Origin: Acetobacter sp.
Lineage (GTDB): Bacteria > Pseudomonadota > Alphaproteobacteria > Acetobacterales > Acetobacteraceae
Assembly: GCF_022483985.1 (NCBI RefSeq)
Contig: NZ_JAKVME010000001.1
Coordinates: forward strand, 2,170,001 to 2,234,000
Direction: 5' to 3'
Length of the DNA stretch: 64,000 nucleotides
Shown here: positions 9,929 to 18,326 of the stretch, one piece after another
Layout of the letters: each line of letters opens with the position of its first letter
Position numbering within the stretch: the stretch's first letter is position 1
Notes under the pieces: model-generated
Told to the model about the DNA's origin: nothing
What the model saw: only the letters and a program-made list of their open reading frames with translations
Databases searched by the model: none
Translations under genes and position numbers: made by a program

Positions 9929-10459
9929 TCAGTCCTTATACGTCAGACACACACCTTCAGACATCATGTTGTCAAAATAATCCCTCAATCGACCGGATGA
10001 CAGATCTTCTATCAACTCTTCGTTGAGCAACCACTCGGTGAACTCCCCCACTCTCGTCGGTCTTCGTTCATCCTGAAGCGAATATTCAAACTGACGTCTT
10101 TCATGATCGAAATCAAAATCACGTTTTGCAATATAATAACCAGCAGTCACTCCTTGCGGATAAAGAAAACATTCGCGATGCAGGATCGTGCCGCTGGAGA
10201 TATAGTTTCCATATACCAACGGGGGCAGTGGTGAATTTTCATTCACACCCTTTCGTTCTCCACAAAACAATACATATAAAAACATTAATATTCCGAAAAC
10301 AATACCACCCCAAAGAGCTATCCATAGAATCAATGACATACGAACAAAGCTACAGACAAGATAATTTACTCCCAACGTCTCTACAATAAAGATCGGAAAC
10401 CCAAGCCAAAACAGGACAAACCCAAAAAGCACTACCCAACCGAGAAATACCGATTTCAT
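9929..10459 (-). CDS. Unrecognised two-helix membrane protein, AT-rich orphan
   Basis: A 176-residue frame from ATG at 10459. It has two strongly hydrophobic segments (about residues 3-28 and 37-65) followed by a soluble tail rich in aromatic and acidic residues (GYYIAKRDFDFDHERRQFEY). I do not recognise the family. The base composition is clearly lower in GC than the flanking permease and nitroreductase genes, which suggests recent acquisition. The open frame extends 73 codons upstream of the chosen start, but that part is less protein-like. It sits convergent to the permease and divergent from the nitroreductase. Confidence 0.55.
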   Translation of the reverse strand: MKSVFLGWVVLFGFVLFWLGFPIFIVETLGVNYLVCSFVRMSLILWIALWGGIVFGILMFLYVLFCGERKGVNENSPLPPLVYGNYISSGTILHRECFLYPQGVTAGYYIAKRDFDFDHERRQFEYSLQDERRPTRVGEFTEWLLNEELIEDLSSGRLRDYFDNMMSEGVCLTYKD

Positions 10460-10704
10460 ATTCGTCGTCTTACTTTCAAAAAAACAGTTATTCCAAAGTT
10501 GCAATGCGCCGACATGAATACGGCACAGTACAGGCAGCATCAGATACATTTTCTTCCTGAAAGCTATCATTGAAATTGCCAACCTGAAAATTACGGTCTG
10601 CCACTCGGAGGCATGACTGATGGTTGGCTTTATGTCCTGATTATTCCATGATCCATCACCATATCTCCTCCATCCCATCGTCCTTTCAACAGGATACCGA
10701 TCAG

Positions 10705-11310
10705 ATGAACAAACATGCCCACATCGCGCTTGAGTCGCTTCTGTCCCGCTCTTCCACGGATGCCCTGACCAAGCCCGCCCCCAAGGGTGAGGAACTGGAG
10801 ACCATCCTCTCCGCCGTGATGCGCGCGCCTGACCACGGCAAGCTGCGTCCCTGGCGGCTGGTGGTCGTGAAGGGCGATGCCCGTGTCAAACTCGCGGAAA
10901 GGATCGTGGAGAGCATGAAACGGCTGCATGCGGAACCGGACCCAAAGAAGCTGGAAAAGCGCTACAATAGATTTTCCACCATGCCGATGACCATCGTTCT
11001 GGGCATGCATCTGCGTCCTGATGACAAGATTCCCCTGCTTGAGCAGGAGCTTGCAGTCGGCGCCGCCGGTATGAATCTTCTGAACGCCCTTCATGCCGCC
11101 GGATATGGAGCCGTCTGGGTGTCCGGCGATGTCGCGTACGATCCTGTTCTGGCCGAAGAGTTGGGGCTCCCGGCGCCTCACGCGCTCGCAGGCTTCTTCT
11201 TTGTCGGTACACCGGAGAAGAAAGACCACGAAACCAAACGCCGCCCCGTCGCGCCCTACGTGGCCGAATGGACCGGCGAGCCGGTTTCCTTCGACGCTGA
11301 CAAGGATTAA
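10705..11310 (+). CDS. Nitroreductase family protein (YdjA-like)
   Basis: A 201-residue flavoprotein of the nitroreductase superfamily, small YdjA-like class. FMN-binding signatures are the early SRSSTDALTKPAP segment (Arg contacting phosphate), MRAPDHGKLRPWRLVVVKGD, and AVGAAGMNLLNALHAAGYGAVWVSG. Such enzymes use NAD(P)H to reduce nitro compounds, quinones or related acceptors. The ATG at 10705 follows an AGGA ribosome binding site and leaves the usual N-terminus. The stop lies 11 bases before the ubiM start, so the two are probably co-transcribed. Confidence 0.85.
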   Translation: MNKHAHIALESLLSRSSTDALTKPAPKGEELETILSAVMRAPDHGKLRPWRLVVVKGDARVKLAERIVESMKRLHAEPDPKKLEKRYNRFSTMPMTIVLGMHLRPDDKIPLLEQELAVGAAGMNLLNALHAAGYGAVWVSGDVAYDPVLAEELGLPAPHALAGFFFVGTPEKKDHETKRRPVAPYVAEWTGEPVSFDADKD

Positions 11311-11321
11311 GAGCGGGTGTC

Positions 11322-12548
11322 ATGAGCACCTTTCCCGATCACGACATGACCCCGGACCACGACGTCACCATCATTGGAGGCGGCCCGGTCGGGCTTGCCG
11401 CAGCACTGGCGCTGGATGCCGCCGGTCTCTCGGTGGCCGTTCTGGAGCGTGCTCCAGATGCGGCCTGGGCAGAACCGGCATTCGATGGTCGGGAAATCGC
11501 TCTGACCTACCACGCGCGGGCGCTGCTCGAACGGCTGGGCGCATGGCGGCACATTCCGGAAACGGTGATCTGCCCACTGAACGAGGCCCGTATCGAGACT
11601 GGCCGGGGCAATCACCCCCTGATCTTTGAAGCGGATCGCCCTGCCGGAACGAAGGAAGCGCCCCTCGGCTGGCTGGTATCGAACAACATGATCCGCCGCG
11701 CCCTGCATGCCGAAGCCTCGGGACAGTCGGGAATTACCCTTCTGCCGGACGTCAGCGTCGAGACCGTGCGGCAGGACACGATGACGGCGGTGGTCCACTG
11801 TCAGGGCGCGCAGCCGCGTCGGCTGCGGACACGGCTGGTCATCGCCGCCGATGGCCGTTTTTCCCCCACACGGCGGCGGGCCGGGATCGGAGCCGTGATC
11901 CACGACTTCGAACGGATGATGATGGTCTGCCGCATGGCGCATGACCTACCGCACCATAACGTCGCGCTTCAGTGGTTCGCCGAGGGGCAGACCATCGCGC
12001 TTCTGCCGGTGAACGGACATGCCTCATCGCTGGTCCTGACGCTTCCCCCTGCCGATATCCAGCGCCTGATGCACACTGGACAGGATGCCTTCAACGCCGA
12101 GATCATGGAGCGTGTCGGCAACCGGCTGGGCGCCATGCGGCTGGTCAGCACGCGCCACGCCTATCCGCTCAAATGCGTCTACGCCCACCGCTTTACCGCC
12201 AGACGGCTGGCGCTGCTTGGCGACGCGGCGGTCGGGATGCACCCGATCACGGCGCATGGCTTCAATCTTGGCCTGCGTGGCGCGGAAGTTCTGGCCAGCG
12301 AAGTGGAGGCGGCTTTCTCGCACGGTCAGGATATCGGATCAGCGGCGGTGCTGCGTCGTTTTGAAAAGAAACACCGCGCCGCCACGATGCCGCTCTTTGC
12401 CGCCACGAACGGCATTGCGACGCTTTATACACATGACGCCGCGCCGTTCCGTCTGCTCCGCAGCCTTGGTCTGCGGGTCGCGGATGCTCTTCCTCCCTTG
12501 AAGTCAGCCGTCACCGGCATGCTGATGGACCGTTCTCCCGCAGCCTGA
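11322..12548 (+). CDS. ubiM: FAD-dependent ubiquinone-ring hydroxylase, UbiM type
   Basis: A 408-residue flavin monooxygenase of the UbiH/UbiF/Coq6 group. It has the FAD-binding DVTIIGGGPVGLAAALALD at residues 14-32, the early motif AEPAFDGREIALTYHARALL that is characteristic of UbiM, a GWLVSNNMIRRAL segment, and the second FAD motif ALLGDAAVGMHPITAHGFNL. UbiM enzymes hydroxylate one or more ring positions in ubiquinone biosynthesis and occur patchily in alpha- and betaproteobacteria in place of UbiF/UbiH. The window also encodes UbiA 25 kb away. Other members of this monooxygenase group cannot be fully excluded. Confidence 0.8.
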   Translation: MSTFPDHDMTPDHDVTIIGGGPVGLAAALALDAAGLSVAVLERAPDAAWAEPAFDGREIALTYHARALLERLGAWRHIPETVICPLNEARIETGRGNHPLIFEADRPAGTKEAPLGWLVSNNMIRRALHAEASGQSGITLLPDVSVETVRQDTMTAVVHCQGAQPRRLRTRLVIAADGRFSPTRRRAGIGAVIHDFERMMMVCRMAHDLPHHNVALQWFAEGQTIALLPVNGHASSLVLTLPPADIQRLMHTGQDAFNAEIMERVGNRLGAMRLVSTRHAYPLKCVYAHRFTARRLALLGDAAVGMHPITAHGFNLGLRGAEVLASEVEAAFSHGQDIGSAAVLRRFEKKHRAATMPLFAATNGIATLYTHDAAPFRLLRSLGLRVADALPPLKSAVTGMLMDRSPAA

Positions 12549-12640
12549 CGCGCGGTGAAGCGGACAGACGACTCCTGTCCGAAGAAACTGTTTGTCAATT
12601 TTTACACGGCAGGGTGTCTTCAGAAGGAGACGTCTGCCGC

Positions 12641-13381
12641 ATGGACAACACGACCTATATCGCGCTGTCACGCATGGACGCTGAGCAACGCGCCATGAGT
12701 GTGCTCGCGAACAATATCGCAAACGGCTCAACCGCCGGATTCAAGTCGGGCCATGTCCAGTTCGCTGATTACCTTTCCAAGCTGAAAGGTGGTTCGCATG
12801 CTCCGGGCGAGAACCCGGAAGTTTATGTGCAGGACCGCGCGACCTATCGGGATTTCACGCAGGGCGCTCTCCAGCAGACCGGGAATGCACTCGATATCGC
12901 CATCACCGGCGAAGGTTTCTTTTCCGTCATGACGCCACAAGGCGTGCGCCTGACCCGCAACGGTCGCTTTCAGCGCCTGTCGGACGGAAGCGTCACGGAT
13001 GCTGCCGGTCACGCCCTGCTGGACCGCACGGGGCAGCCCATCATGCTGCGTCCTCAGGACCGCACCATCAGCATTTCCTCCGACGGCACCCTGTCCACGG
13101 AAAACGGCGTGGCGGCGGAAATAGGGCTCGTGCGGGTGGCCAGTAATTACGACCTGCACGGAGAAGGCAACGAGCTTTTCCGTGCAGGCACTCCGACGAC
13201 ACAGATGGATGTCAAGGAACTCCGGCAGGGCATGCTGGAGGGCAGCAACGTCAACATGATGACCGAGACGACAAATCTTATCGAGCTCCAACGTGATTTC
13301 CAGATTACGGCCAATCTTGTCGAGAATGAAGCGACCCGTCGCCAGAACGCGATCGACAAGATCACCCAGACCCAGTCCTGA
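12641..13381 (+). CDS. flgF: Flagellar proximal rod protein FlgF
   Basis: A 246-residue rod protein, first gene of a flagellar operon. The N-terminal rod signature (ALSRMDAEQRAMSVLANNIANGSTAGFKS), the central GNALDIAITGEGFFSVMTPQ and RLTRNGRFQ motifs, and the C-terminal LIELQRDFQITANLVENEAT helix are those of FlgF; the sequence MDNTTYIALSRM at the start separates it from FlgG. FlgF builds the proximal rod in the periplasm and is exported by the flagellar type III system, so it has no cleaved signal. The ATG at 12641 follows AAGGAGA at 12624-12630; the open frame upstream of it is not used. Confidence 0.93.
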   Translation: MDNTTYIALSRMDAEQRAMSVLANNIANGSTAGFKSGHVQFADYLSKLKGGSHAPGENPEVYVQDRATYRDFTQGALQQTGNALDIAITGEGFFSVMTPQGVRLTRNGRFQRLSDGSVTDAAGHALLDRTGQPIMLRPQDRTISISSDGTLSTENGVAAEIGLVRVASNYDLHGEGNELFRAGTPTTQMDVKELRQGMLEGSNVNMMTETTNLIELQRDFQITANLVENEATRRQNAIDKITQTQS

Positions 13382-13424
13382 CCTGTTTCTTCATCCGATC
13401 TGACACAAACGAAAGCTTACCGAC

Positions 13425-14213
13425 ATGATGCGTTCTCTCGACATTGCCGGAACCGGCATGCAGGCCCAGCAGACGAATGTGGAGGTCATCGCCAACAATA
13501 TCGCCAACATGACGACGACCGGCTTCAAACGTCGTCGTCCGGAATTTCAGGATCTGATCTATCAGGACATCCGGCGCGTCGGCACGATGAGCTCTGACAG
13601 CGGCACCCTGGTTCCCGCCGGCGCTCAGGTCGGTCTTGGCGTTCGCACCGCAGGCATTTACCGAATCAACGTGCAGGGCACACTGGAGCAGACGAACAAC
13701 AGTCTGGATCTCGCCATTGAGGGGCCGGGTTATTTTCAGGTCACCCTGCCCTCAGGTGAATACGCCTATACACGTGACGGCACGTTCTCCCTGTCAGACA
13801 CAGGCCAGATCGTGACGGCGGACGGTTATCCGGTCAGTCCCGGCATCACGGTCCCGAACAACGCCCAGACCGTCACGATCGACCAGACGGGTCAGGTGCA
13901 GGTGACAGTATCCGGCCAGACCCAGTCGACGGTTGTCGGCCAGCTCCAGATGGCCACTTTCCAGAACGAGAACGGTCTGGCCGCCATGGGTCAGAACCTG
14001 TTCACCGAGACACAGTCTTCGGGCAACGCGATTACCGGCACGGGCCAGAGCGTTGGCTTCGGTGATATCCGTCAGGGCTATGTCGAGGAATCCAACGTCA
14101 ACGTGGTGACAGAGATCACGGATCTCATCACGGCCCAGCGCGCCTATGAAATGAACAGCAAGGTCATCACGGCATCCGATCAAATGCTCCAGACCCTGAC
14201 AGGATTGAAATGA
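13425..14213 (+). CDS. flgG: Flagellar distal rod protein FlgG
   Basis: A 262-residue protein of the typical FlgG length. It starts MMRSLDIAGTGMQAQQTNVE and carries the rod motif VIANNIANMTTTGFKRRRPEF. The FlgG-specific insertion IYQDIRRVGTMSSDSGTLVP lengthens the distal rod relative to the proximal rod proteins. The centre has NSLDLAIEGPGYFQVTLPSG, and the C-terminus ends with the ITAQRAYEMNSKVITASDQML helix. It follows flgF by 43 bases and overlaps flgA by four bases (ATGA). Confidence 0.95.
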   Translation: MMRSLDIAGTGMQAQQTNVEVIANNIANMTTTGFKRRRPEFQDLIYQDIRRVGTMSSDSGTLVPAGAQVGLGVRTAGIYRINVQGTLEQTNNSLDLAIEGPGYFQVTLPSGEYAYTRDGTFSLSDTGQIVTADGYPVSPGITVPNNAQTVTIDQTGQVQVTVSGQTQSTVVGQLQMATFQNENGLAAMGQNLFTETQSSGNAITGTGQSVGFGDIRQGYVEESNVNVVTEITDLITAQRAYEMNSKVITASDQMLQTLTGLK

Positions 14214-15205
14214 GGCGTATAGTCCATCGTTTTTTTGCGGCATGCATCGTGGGGGGCTGTCTGAATGCACCACCCTCGGATGCGGCAAGCCTCCGTCGGA
14301 CAAGCGTGCTGCATCATTCCCAGGTGCGGCTTTCAGACCTTTTCAACGGGATCGCACCCGATCAGGACTGCGATCTTGGCCCCGCCCCCTTACCGGGACA
14401 GAGCCTGACCATCAGCGCTCCACAGTTGCAGGCCATCGCCCAGCAGTACGGCATTGACTGGCCTGACATATCCGATCTGGCGCAGGCCACCCTTACCCGC
14501 GCCAGCCATACCGTGTCGCGTGATGACATCATGCCCCTGATTGTTAACGGGCTGAAAGCACGAGGTGTCCCCGACAACGCCGCCATCGACATCAGCAGCT
14601 TTTCAGGCCCGGTCGTTGCGGCTGAACTGGCGAATAATCCGCAATTATCCAATATTGTTTACGACGCTTCGCATGGCAGGTTTTCAGCCTTTTTTTCCAT
14701 TACATCCGATAGCGACACACAATCTTTCCGTGCGGATGGAACAGTCAGTTCCCGTGTTCAGGTTGTAACAGCACGCACCGACCTGCCCGCAGGCCAGATT
14801 ATCGGACAGGCGGATATCGAAGTCGCAGAGGTCGATTCAAGATCCATGCCGGCGCGCGCCATTCAGGAGCCTGCCGACATTCTGGGCCAGTCCACACGAC
14901 AGTCCATCCGCGCCCACACTCCTCTCACCTCCGATATGACATCCCGCGTCAACCTTATTGAAAAAGGGGCTCCGATCATCCTCGATGTTTCCTCATCCGG
15001 TCTGCATCTTACCGCATCAGGAGTAGCACTGGATTCCGGCGCTCAGGGAGAACGTATCCACGCGCTGAATCCGATATCGCGCATGATCGTCGTCGGCCAG
15101 ATTATCGACAGGACACGTATTGAGGTAACGCCCGGGACCGCTCCAACTCCCGCCGACCCCAGAGATCTCCGTTCCGCCGGAGTTAAGGTGCCGAAAAATA
15201 TCTAG
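14210..15205 (+). CDS. flgA: Flagellar P-ring assembly chaperone FlgA
   Basis: A 331-residue periplasmic chaperone needed for P-ring formation. It has a signal peptide (basic start, FFAACIVGGCLNAPPSDAAS) and a C-terminal SAF-type domain with RTDLPAGQIIGQADIEVAEVD, and LGQSTRQSIRAHTPL, then LIEKGAPIILDVSSSGLHLTA and a VVGQIIDRTRIEV ending. Its ATG overlaps the flgG stop codon, so translation is coupled. It is longer than the 219-residue E. coli protein, as is common in alphaproteobacteria with an extra N-terminal region. Confidence 0.88.
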   Translation: MRRIVHRFFAACIVGGCLNAPPSDAASLRRTSVLHHSQVRLSDLFNGIAPDQDCDLGPAPLPGQSLTISAPQLQAIAQQYGIDWPDISDLAQATLTRASHTVSRDDIMPLIVNGLKARGVPDNAAIDISSFSGPVVAAELANNPQLSNIVYDASHGRFSAFFSITSDSDTQSFRADGTVSSRVQVVTARTDLPAGQIIGQADIEVAEVDSRSMPARAIQEPADILGQSTRQSIRAHTPLTSDMTSRVNLIEKGAPIILDVSSSGLHLTASGVALDSGAQGERIHALNPISRMIVVGQIIDRTRIEVTPGTAPTPADPRDLRSAGVKVPKNI

Positions 15206-15234
15206 AATTTTCCTGATTGGATCAGATTTTTTTC

Positions 15235-15960
15235 ATGAAACGTTCTTTATTGCTTCTCTCGCTTCTCAACCTGTCAGCCTGCAACGGCGGAATTGGCAGC
15301 CTGAGCGAAATCGGCCATCCCCCGGCCATGACACGGACGCAGGACCCTACCCGCGATACGGCCTACAGGCCGGTCACAATGCCCATGCCTCCCCTGCAAC
15401 CCCCTCCGGTTGAAGTCGCCAGTCTCTGGCGTCCGGGGAGCAGAGCTTTCTTCAAGGATCAGCGGGCGGCTCAGGTCGGCGATCTTGTGACGGTCATTGT
15501 TGATATCACTGACAACGCCACGATGGTTGATAACACCAGCGCAAGTGGTGGCGGCAATGAAAGCATGGGAATACCAAGCCTTTTTGGCTTCCATGGAAAA
15601 GCCATTTCACACATCACCAGTTCCAGCGCACTTTCAACGTCCAGCAGTAACAGCAACACAGCCACCGGACGAATCAGCAGAAATGAAACAGTGACCGTTC
15701 GAGTGGCAGGAACGATTACGCAGGTGCTTCCCAACGGCAATTTTGTCGTAGTGGGGCGTCAGGAGGTTCGTGTGAACAGTGAACTCCGCGAACTACAGGT
15801 AACGGGCGTTGTCCGTCCTCAGGATATCACCGCAGACAATACCGTTACCCACGACCGGATGGCAGAAGCCCGTATTTCCTATGGTGGACGCGGACAGCTT
15901 ACCATTCTGCAAACACCGAGATATGGTCAGCAATTACTGGATGCTGTCGCACCGTTCTAA
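15235..15960 (+). CDS. flgH: Flagellar L-ring lipoprotein FlgH
   Basis: A 241-residue outer-membrane lipoprotein forming the L ring. The start at 15235 gives a clean lipoprotein signal (MKRSLLLLSLLNLSAC) with the modified Cys at residue 16. FlgH marks are SLWRPGSRAFFKDQRAAQVGDLVTVIVDI, the serine-rich middle, NGNFVVVGRQEVRVNSELRELQVTG, and VRPQDITADNTV followed by ARISYGGRGQL. It is the last gene of the flgFGAH cluster. flgI, which often follows flgH, is not present in the window. Confidence 0.93.
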   Translation: MKRSLLLLSLLNLSACNGGIGSLSEIGHPPAMTRTQDPTRDTAYRPVTMPMPPLQPPPVEVASLWRPGSRAFFKDQRAAQVGDLVTVIVDITDNATMVDNTSASGGGNESMGIPSLFGFHGKAISHITSSSALSTSSSNSNTATGRISRNETVTVRVAGTITQVLPNGNFVVVGRQEVRVNSELRELQVTGVVRPQDITADNTVTHDRMAEARISYGGRGQLTILQTPRYGQQLLDAVAPF

Positions 15961-16472
15961 AAACACGCAGGAAATATCAGACCTGTTTATCCATCGGGAT
16001 TGGGTAGACAGGCACAATCCGCTGATGAACACCATAGTTTCCAGTAATCATGAGGATGAGACACCGGCCTCCTACAGAGCGTTTTCGACGTAATCGTCGT
16101 TACCCTGTTGTAGACCGTGCTTTCGGTTGCTTGCACGCCGATCCACCGTCCACCATGTTACGCCGGAGAAGAAAACCCCAAGCATTCGACCGCTAGCCGG
16201 CGGTCATGCAACAGGAGCCACGACGTTGGCGCATTACCGCAGATCAGACGATAGCGTATCGGGCCATAAGTGCCAGCCCTCCTTCCGCCAATCAAGACGA
16301 AACAGATTGCTTTCAAGAGAGGAATCCCAAACGACCAACCAGCCAGATTACACCCTGAAATCTGCAAACATCCCATGCAGCACAAGAAAATCAAAATCTG
16401 GATTCCCCCGCACTGAAGAGCAATATTCCTGAAACAGTCTCTCAGCCTCAGTGCAGATATGTCTCTGTATTC
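15961..16472. other. 512-base region without a recognised gene
   Basis: The stretch between flgH and the convergent glycosyltransferase gene holds only short frames on both strands. A minus-strand run at about 16373-16470 (ending FLVLHGMFADFRV) looks partly protein-like but has no start and overlaps the end of the neighbouring gene. I see no terminator, RNA gene or transposon end. Confidence 0.4.
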
Positions 16473-18053
16473 TCAGTCTTCTGAGACGGGCCACCCCAGC
16501 ACTTCAACCTGATCAAGATGAAAATAGTCATTCACTAGAGATGTAATACGGACCACACGCCCAACAAGTGGCTCTGACGCCTGCCACTCAAGAGGCATTC
16601 CATCAACGCCACCGATAATTCTGGCGTCCTGTTTTTCCAGAATGGTTTTCATGGAGCTTTCGTCCATTCCAACTTCAATACGAAGACGACTACAACGTTC
16701 AGAAGCAGAGTCGCAACGGTTGTACAGTCGGATGCTCTTGATCCTGCACGGCTCGCCCAGATCAACTTCCCACCAGGGATTCTGTTCCACATCCGTATGG
16801 AACTGGAACGTACCGGTAAGAATGCCGCTGGTGGCATTGGGCTTCTGATCCGGAATCCAAGGATGAAGCGAGCTTTGTCTTGTTTCTTTATCTATAGCAA
16901 CATTTCTCAATGCAGTAGCATCGGCTTCATTTTCTTCGTTCTGCTTCTGCCACTGGAATGCTCCGACAACAACATGTCCGTGAGCACGGCTTCTATCGGC
17001 TCTCATCTTGTAATCAAATATCCGAAGAATCCCGTCAGCAATGCCGACAGGGTCGGACGCTATGCAGACGGCGGAGAACCCATGTGTCTGCCCCGGGTTT
17101 TTCTCTGGATCAATATCAACAATTCCGTTGTCGGGAACGCCGTAGTAATCAGCCTGCGCGTTATTTACCCGGTCAATCAGGGTAAAATTGCTGTAAATAG
17201 ACATATTGTAGTTGATCATGAAGATATTCTTGCGAGGCACAAAAATACTTGTATGAAATGCTGAACCGGTAAAGCCGGTCACATACGGGCGGTTGGCCCA
17301 GAAAGCGATCTGCTCTTCAAGCGAAAGCGTTTCCGGATAAACGATCTCGACACCGTTTGCTTCAAGCCGATCACAGATGACGTCCTCATTGATCAGACGC
17401 CTGACACCAGCCCCGAGTTTCGACTTTGAGATATAAGCCGGACGCAAATCAGGTTTATCCATCAAATGCCCAGCAAGCTTTCGTCCGACATCATGGCAGA
17501 ATGTCGCATAGCGACGATGAGCAAAACTTGCTTCTTCAAAGGCCGCACAAGGAAGAATCAGACGTCTGATTTTCTTTGGTGACGAAAACCGGACAAAATC
17601 TTCCATGGAAAGATTCAGGGCACCGAACAGTTTGGGCATAAAACTGTTATGCTCATACCAGAACTCCATGCTCTGATCGGAGTTGAACAGTATTTTGGCA
17701 TGAGGGAACCGCTCCCGGGCATCAGACCAGAAACGGCTGAATGTCGACAGAAGAAAGTGCCCGAAATGCGGATGGATAGAACCGCAATAGATATAGACGT
17801 CATCAGGAGCATACTCCTTGATGTCGTCGTAACGATAGCCCATCGTCAGCGATGGAGCCACATCCTCGATCCTTGGCCCCCGGAAATAGGAAGCCTGAAA
17901 GATACGTTTACGGCTCGGGTCAAATATTCCGCTTGGTGAATTCGGGTCCTGCTCCGGCACATAAACGACATCACACAAATCAAATAAGGCAGGTTCTGAC
18001 TCCAGAATAACCGTCTCGCCATAAACCGTATCTGTTTTGCAGATTGACGACAT
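16473..18053 (-). CDS. GT61-family glycosyltransferase with C-terminal discoidin-like (F5/8C) domain
   Basis: A 526-residue protein without signal peptide. Residues about 85-345 fit the DUF563/GT61 family: HPHFGHFLLSTFSRFW near 94, PAYISKSKL near 206, and YVTGFTGSAFHTSIFVP at 257-273. Residues about 382-522 read as a galactose-binding discoidin domain: NVAIDKETRQSSLHPW, WWEVDLGEPCRIKSIRLYNR, RLRIEVGMDE, then VVRITSLVNDYFHLDQVEVLG. Bacterial GT61 proteins often take part in exopolysaccharide or lipopolysaccharide synthesis. The appended carbohydrate-binding fold is unusual and suggests acceptor binding. No polysaccharide genes lie next to it. The start at 18053 follows an AT-rich upstream region; an inverted repeat lies about 90 bases upstream. 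Confidence 0.8.
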   Translation of the reverse strand: MSSICKTDTVYGETVILESEPALFDLCDVVYVPEQDPNSPSGIFDPSRKRIFQASYFRGPRIEDVAPSLTMGYRYDDIKEYAPDDVYIYCGSIHPHFGHFLLSTFSRFWSDARERFPHAKILFNSDQSMEFWYEHNSFMPKLFGALNLSMEDFVRFSSPKKIRRLILPCAAFEEASFAHRRYATFCHDVGRKLAGHLMDKPDLRPAYISKSKLGAGVRRLINEDVICDRLEANGVEIVYPETLSLEEQIAFWANRPYVTGFTGSAFHTSIFVPRKNIFMINYNMSIYSNFTLIDRVNNAQADYYGVPDNGIVDIDPEKNPGQTHGFSAVCIASDPVGIADGILRIFDYKMRADRSRAHGHVVVGAFQWQKQNEENEADATALRNVAIDKETRQSSLHPWIPDQKPNATSGILTGTFQFHTDVEQNPWWEVDLGEPCRIKSIRLYNRCDSASERCSRLRIEVGMDESSMKTILEKQDARIIGGVDGMPLEWQASEPLVGRVVRITSLVNDYFHLDQVEVLGWPVSED

Positions 18054-18143
18054 CTAAAATTCCAGTTCGTATTTATAAAACATTCATTATCTCATGGGCC
18101 GCCAATACGACTTTCCTCGTATTCCGCTGCCCCAAGAACAAGC

Positions 18144-18165
18144 CTCATCAGAATATCCTGATGAG
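18144..18165. repeat. Perfect 8-bp inverted repeat upstream of the GT61 gene
   Basis: CTCATCAG (18144-18151) and CTGATGAG (18158-18165) flank a 6-base spacer, about 90-110 bases before the glycosyltransferase start on the minus strand. It lacks a T-run, so an operator is as plausible as a terminator. Confidence 0.4.
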
Positions 18166-18279
18166 ATAAAAATTCTACTTAGATAATCTGAAAAACCCAT
18201 CAATACTCGACAGGCAACACATCGTCAGCGCTGAAACCAGCCGCCGAGACCGGCTTCAGGCAAAGCGGCAGACATAAAA

Positions 18280-18304
18280 AAAGCCGACCTATAAGGTCGG
18301 CTTT
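18280..18304 (-). terminator. Rho-independent terminator of fusA
   Basis: An 11-bp stem (18280-18290 with 18294-18304, core GCCGACCT/AGGTCGGC) with a 3-base loop is followed on the minus strand by a run of seven T. It lies 22 bases after the fusA stop codon. Confidence 0.9.
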
Positions 18305-18326
18305 CTCGTTTCGGCTCCCGAAGGGA

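Noticed and set aside
16373..16470. Minus-strand protein-like stretch after the GT61 gene
   Set aside because: No start codon, overlaps the neighbouring gene in another frame, and matches no family I know.
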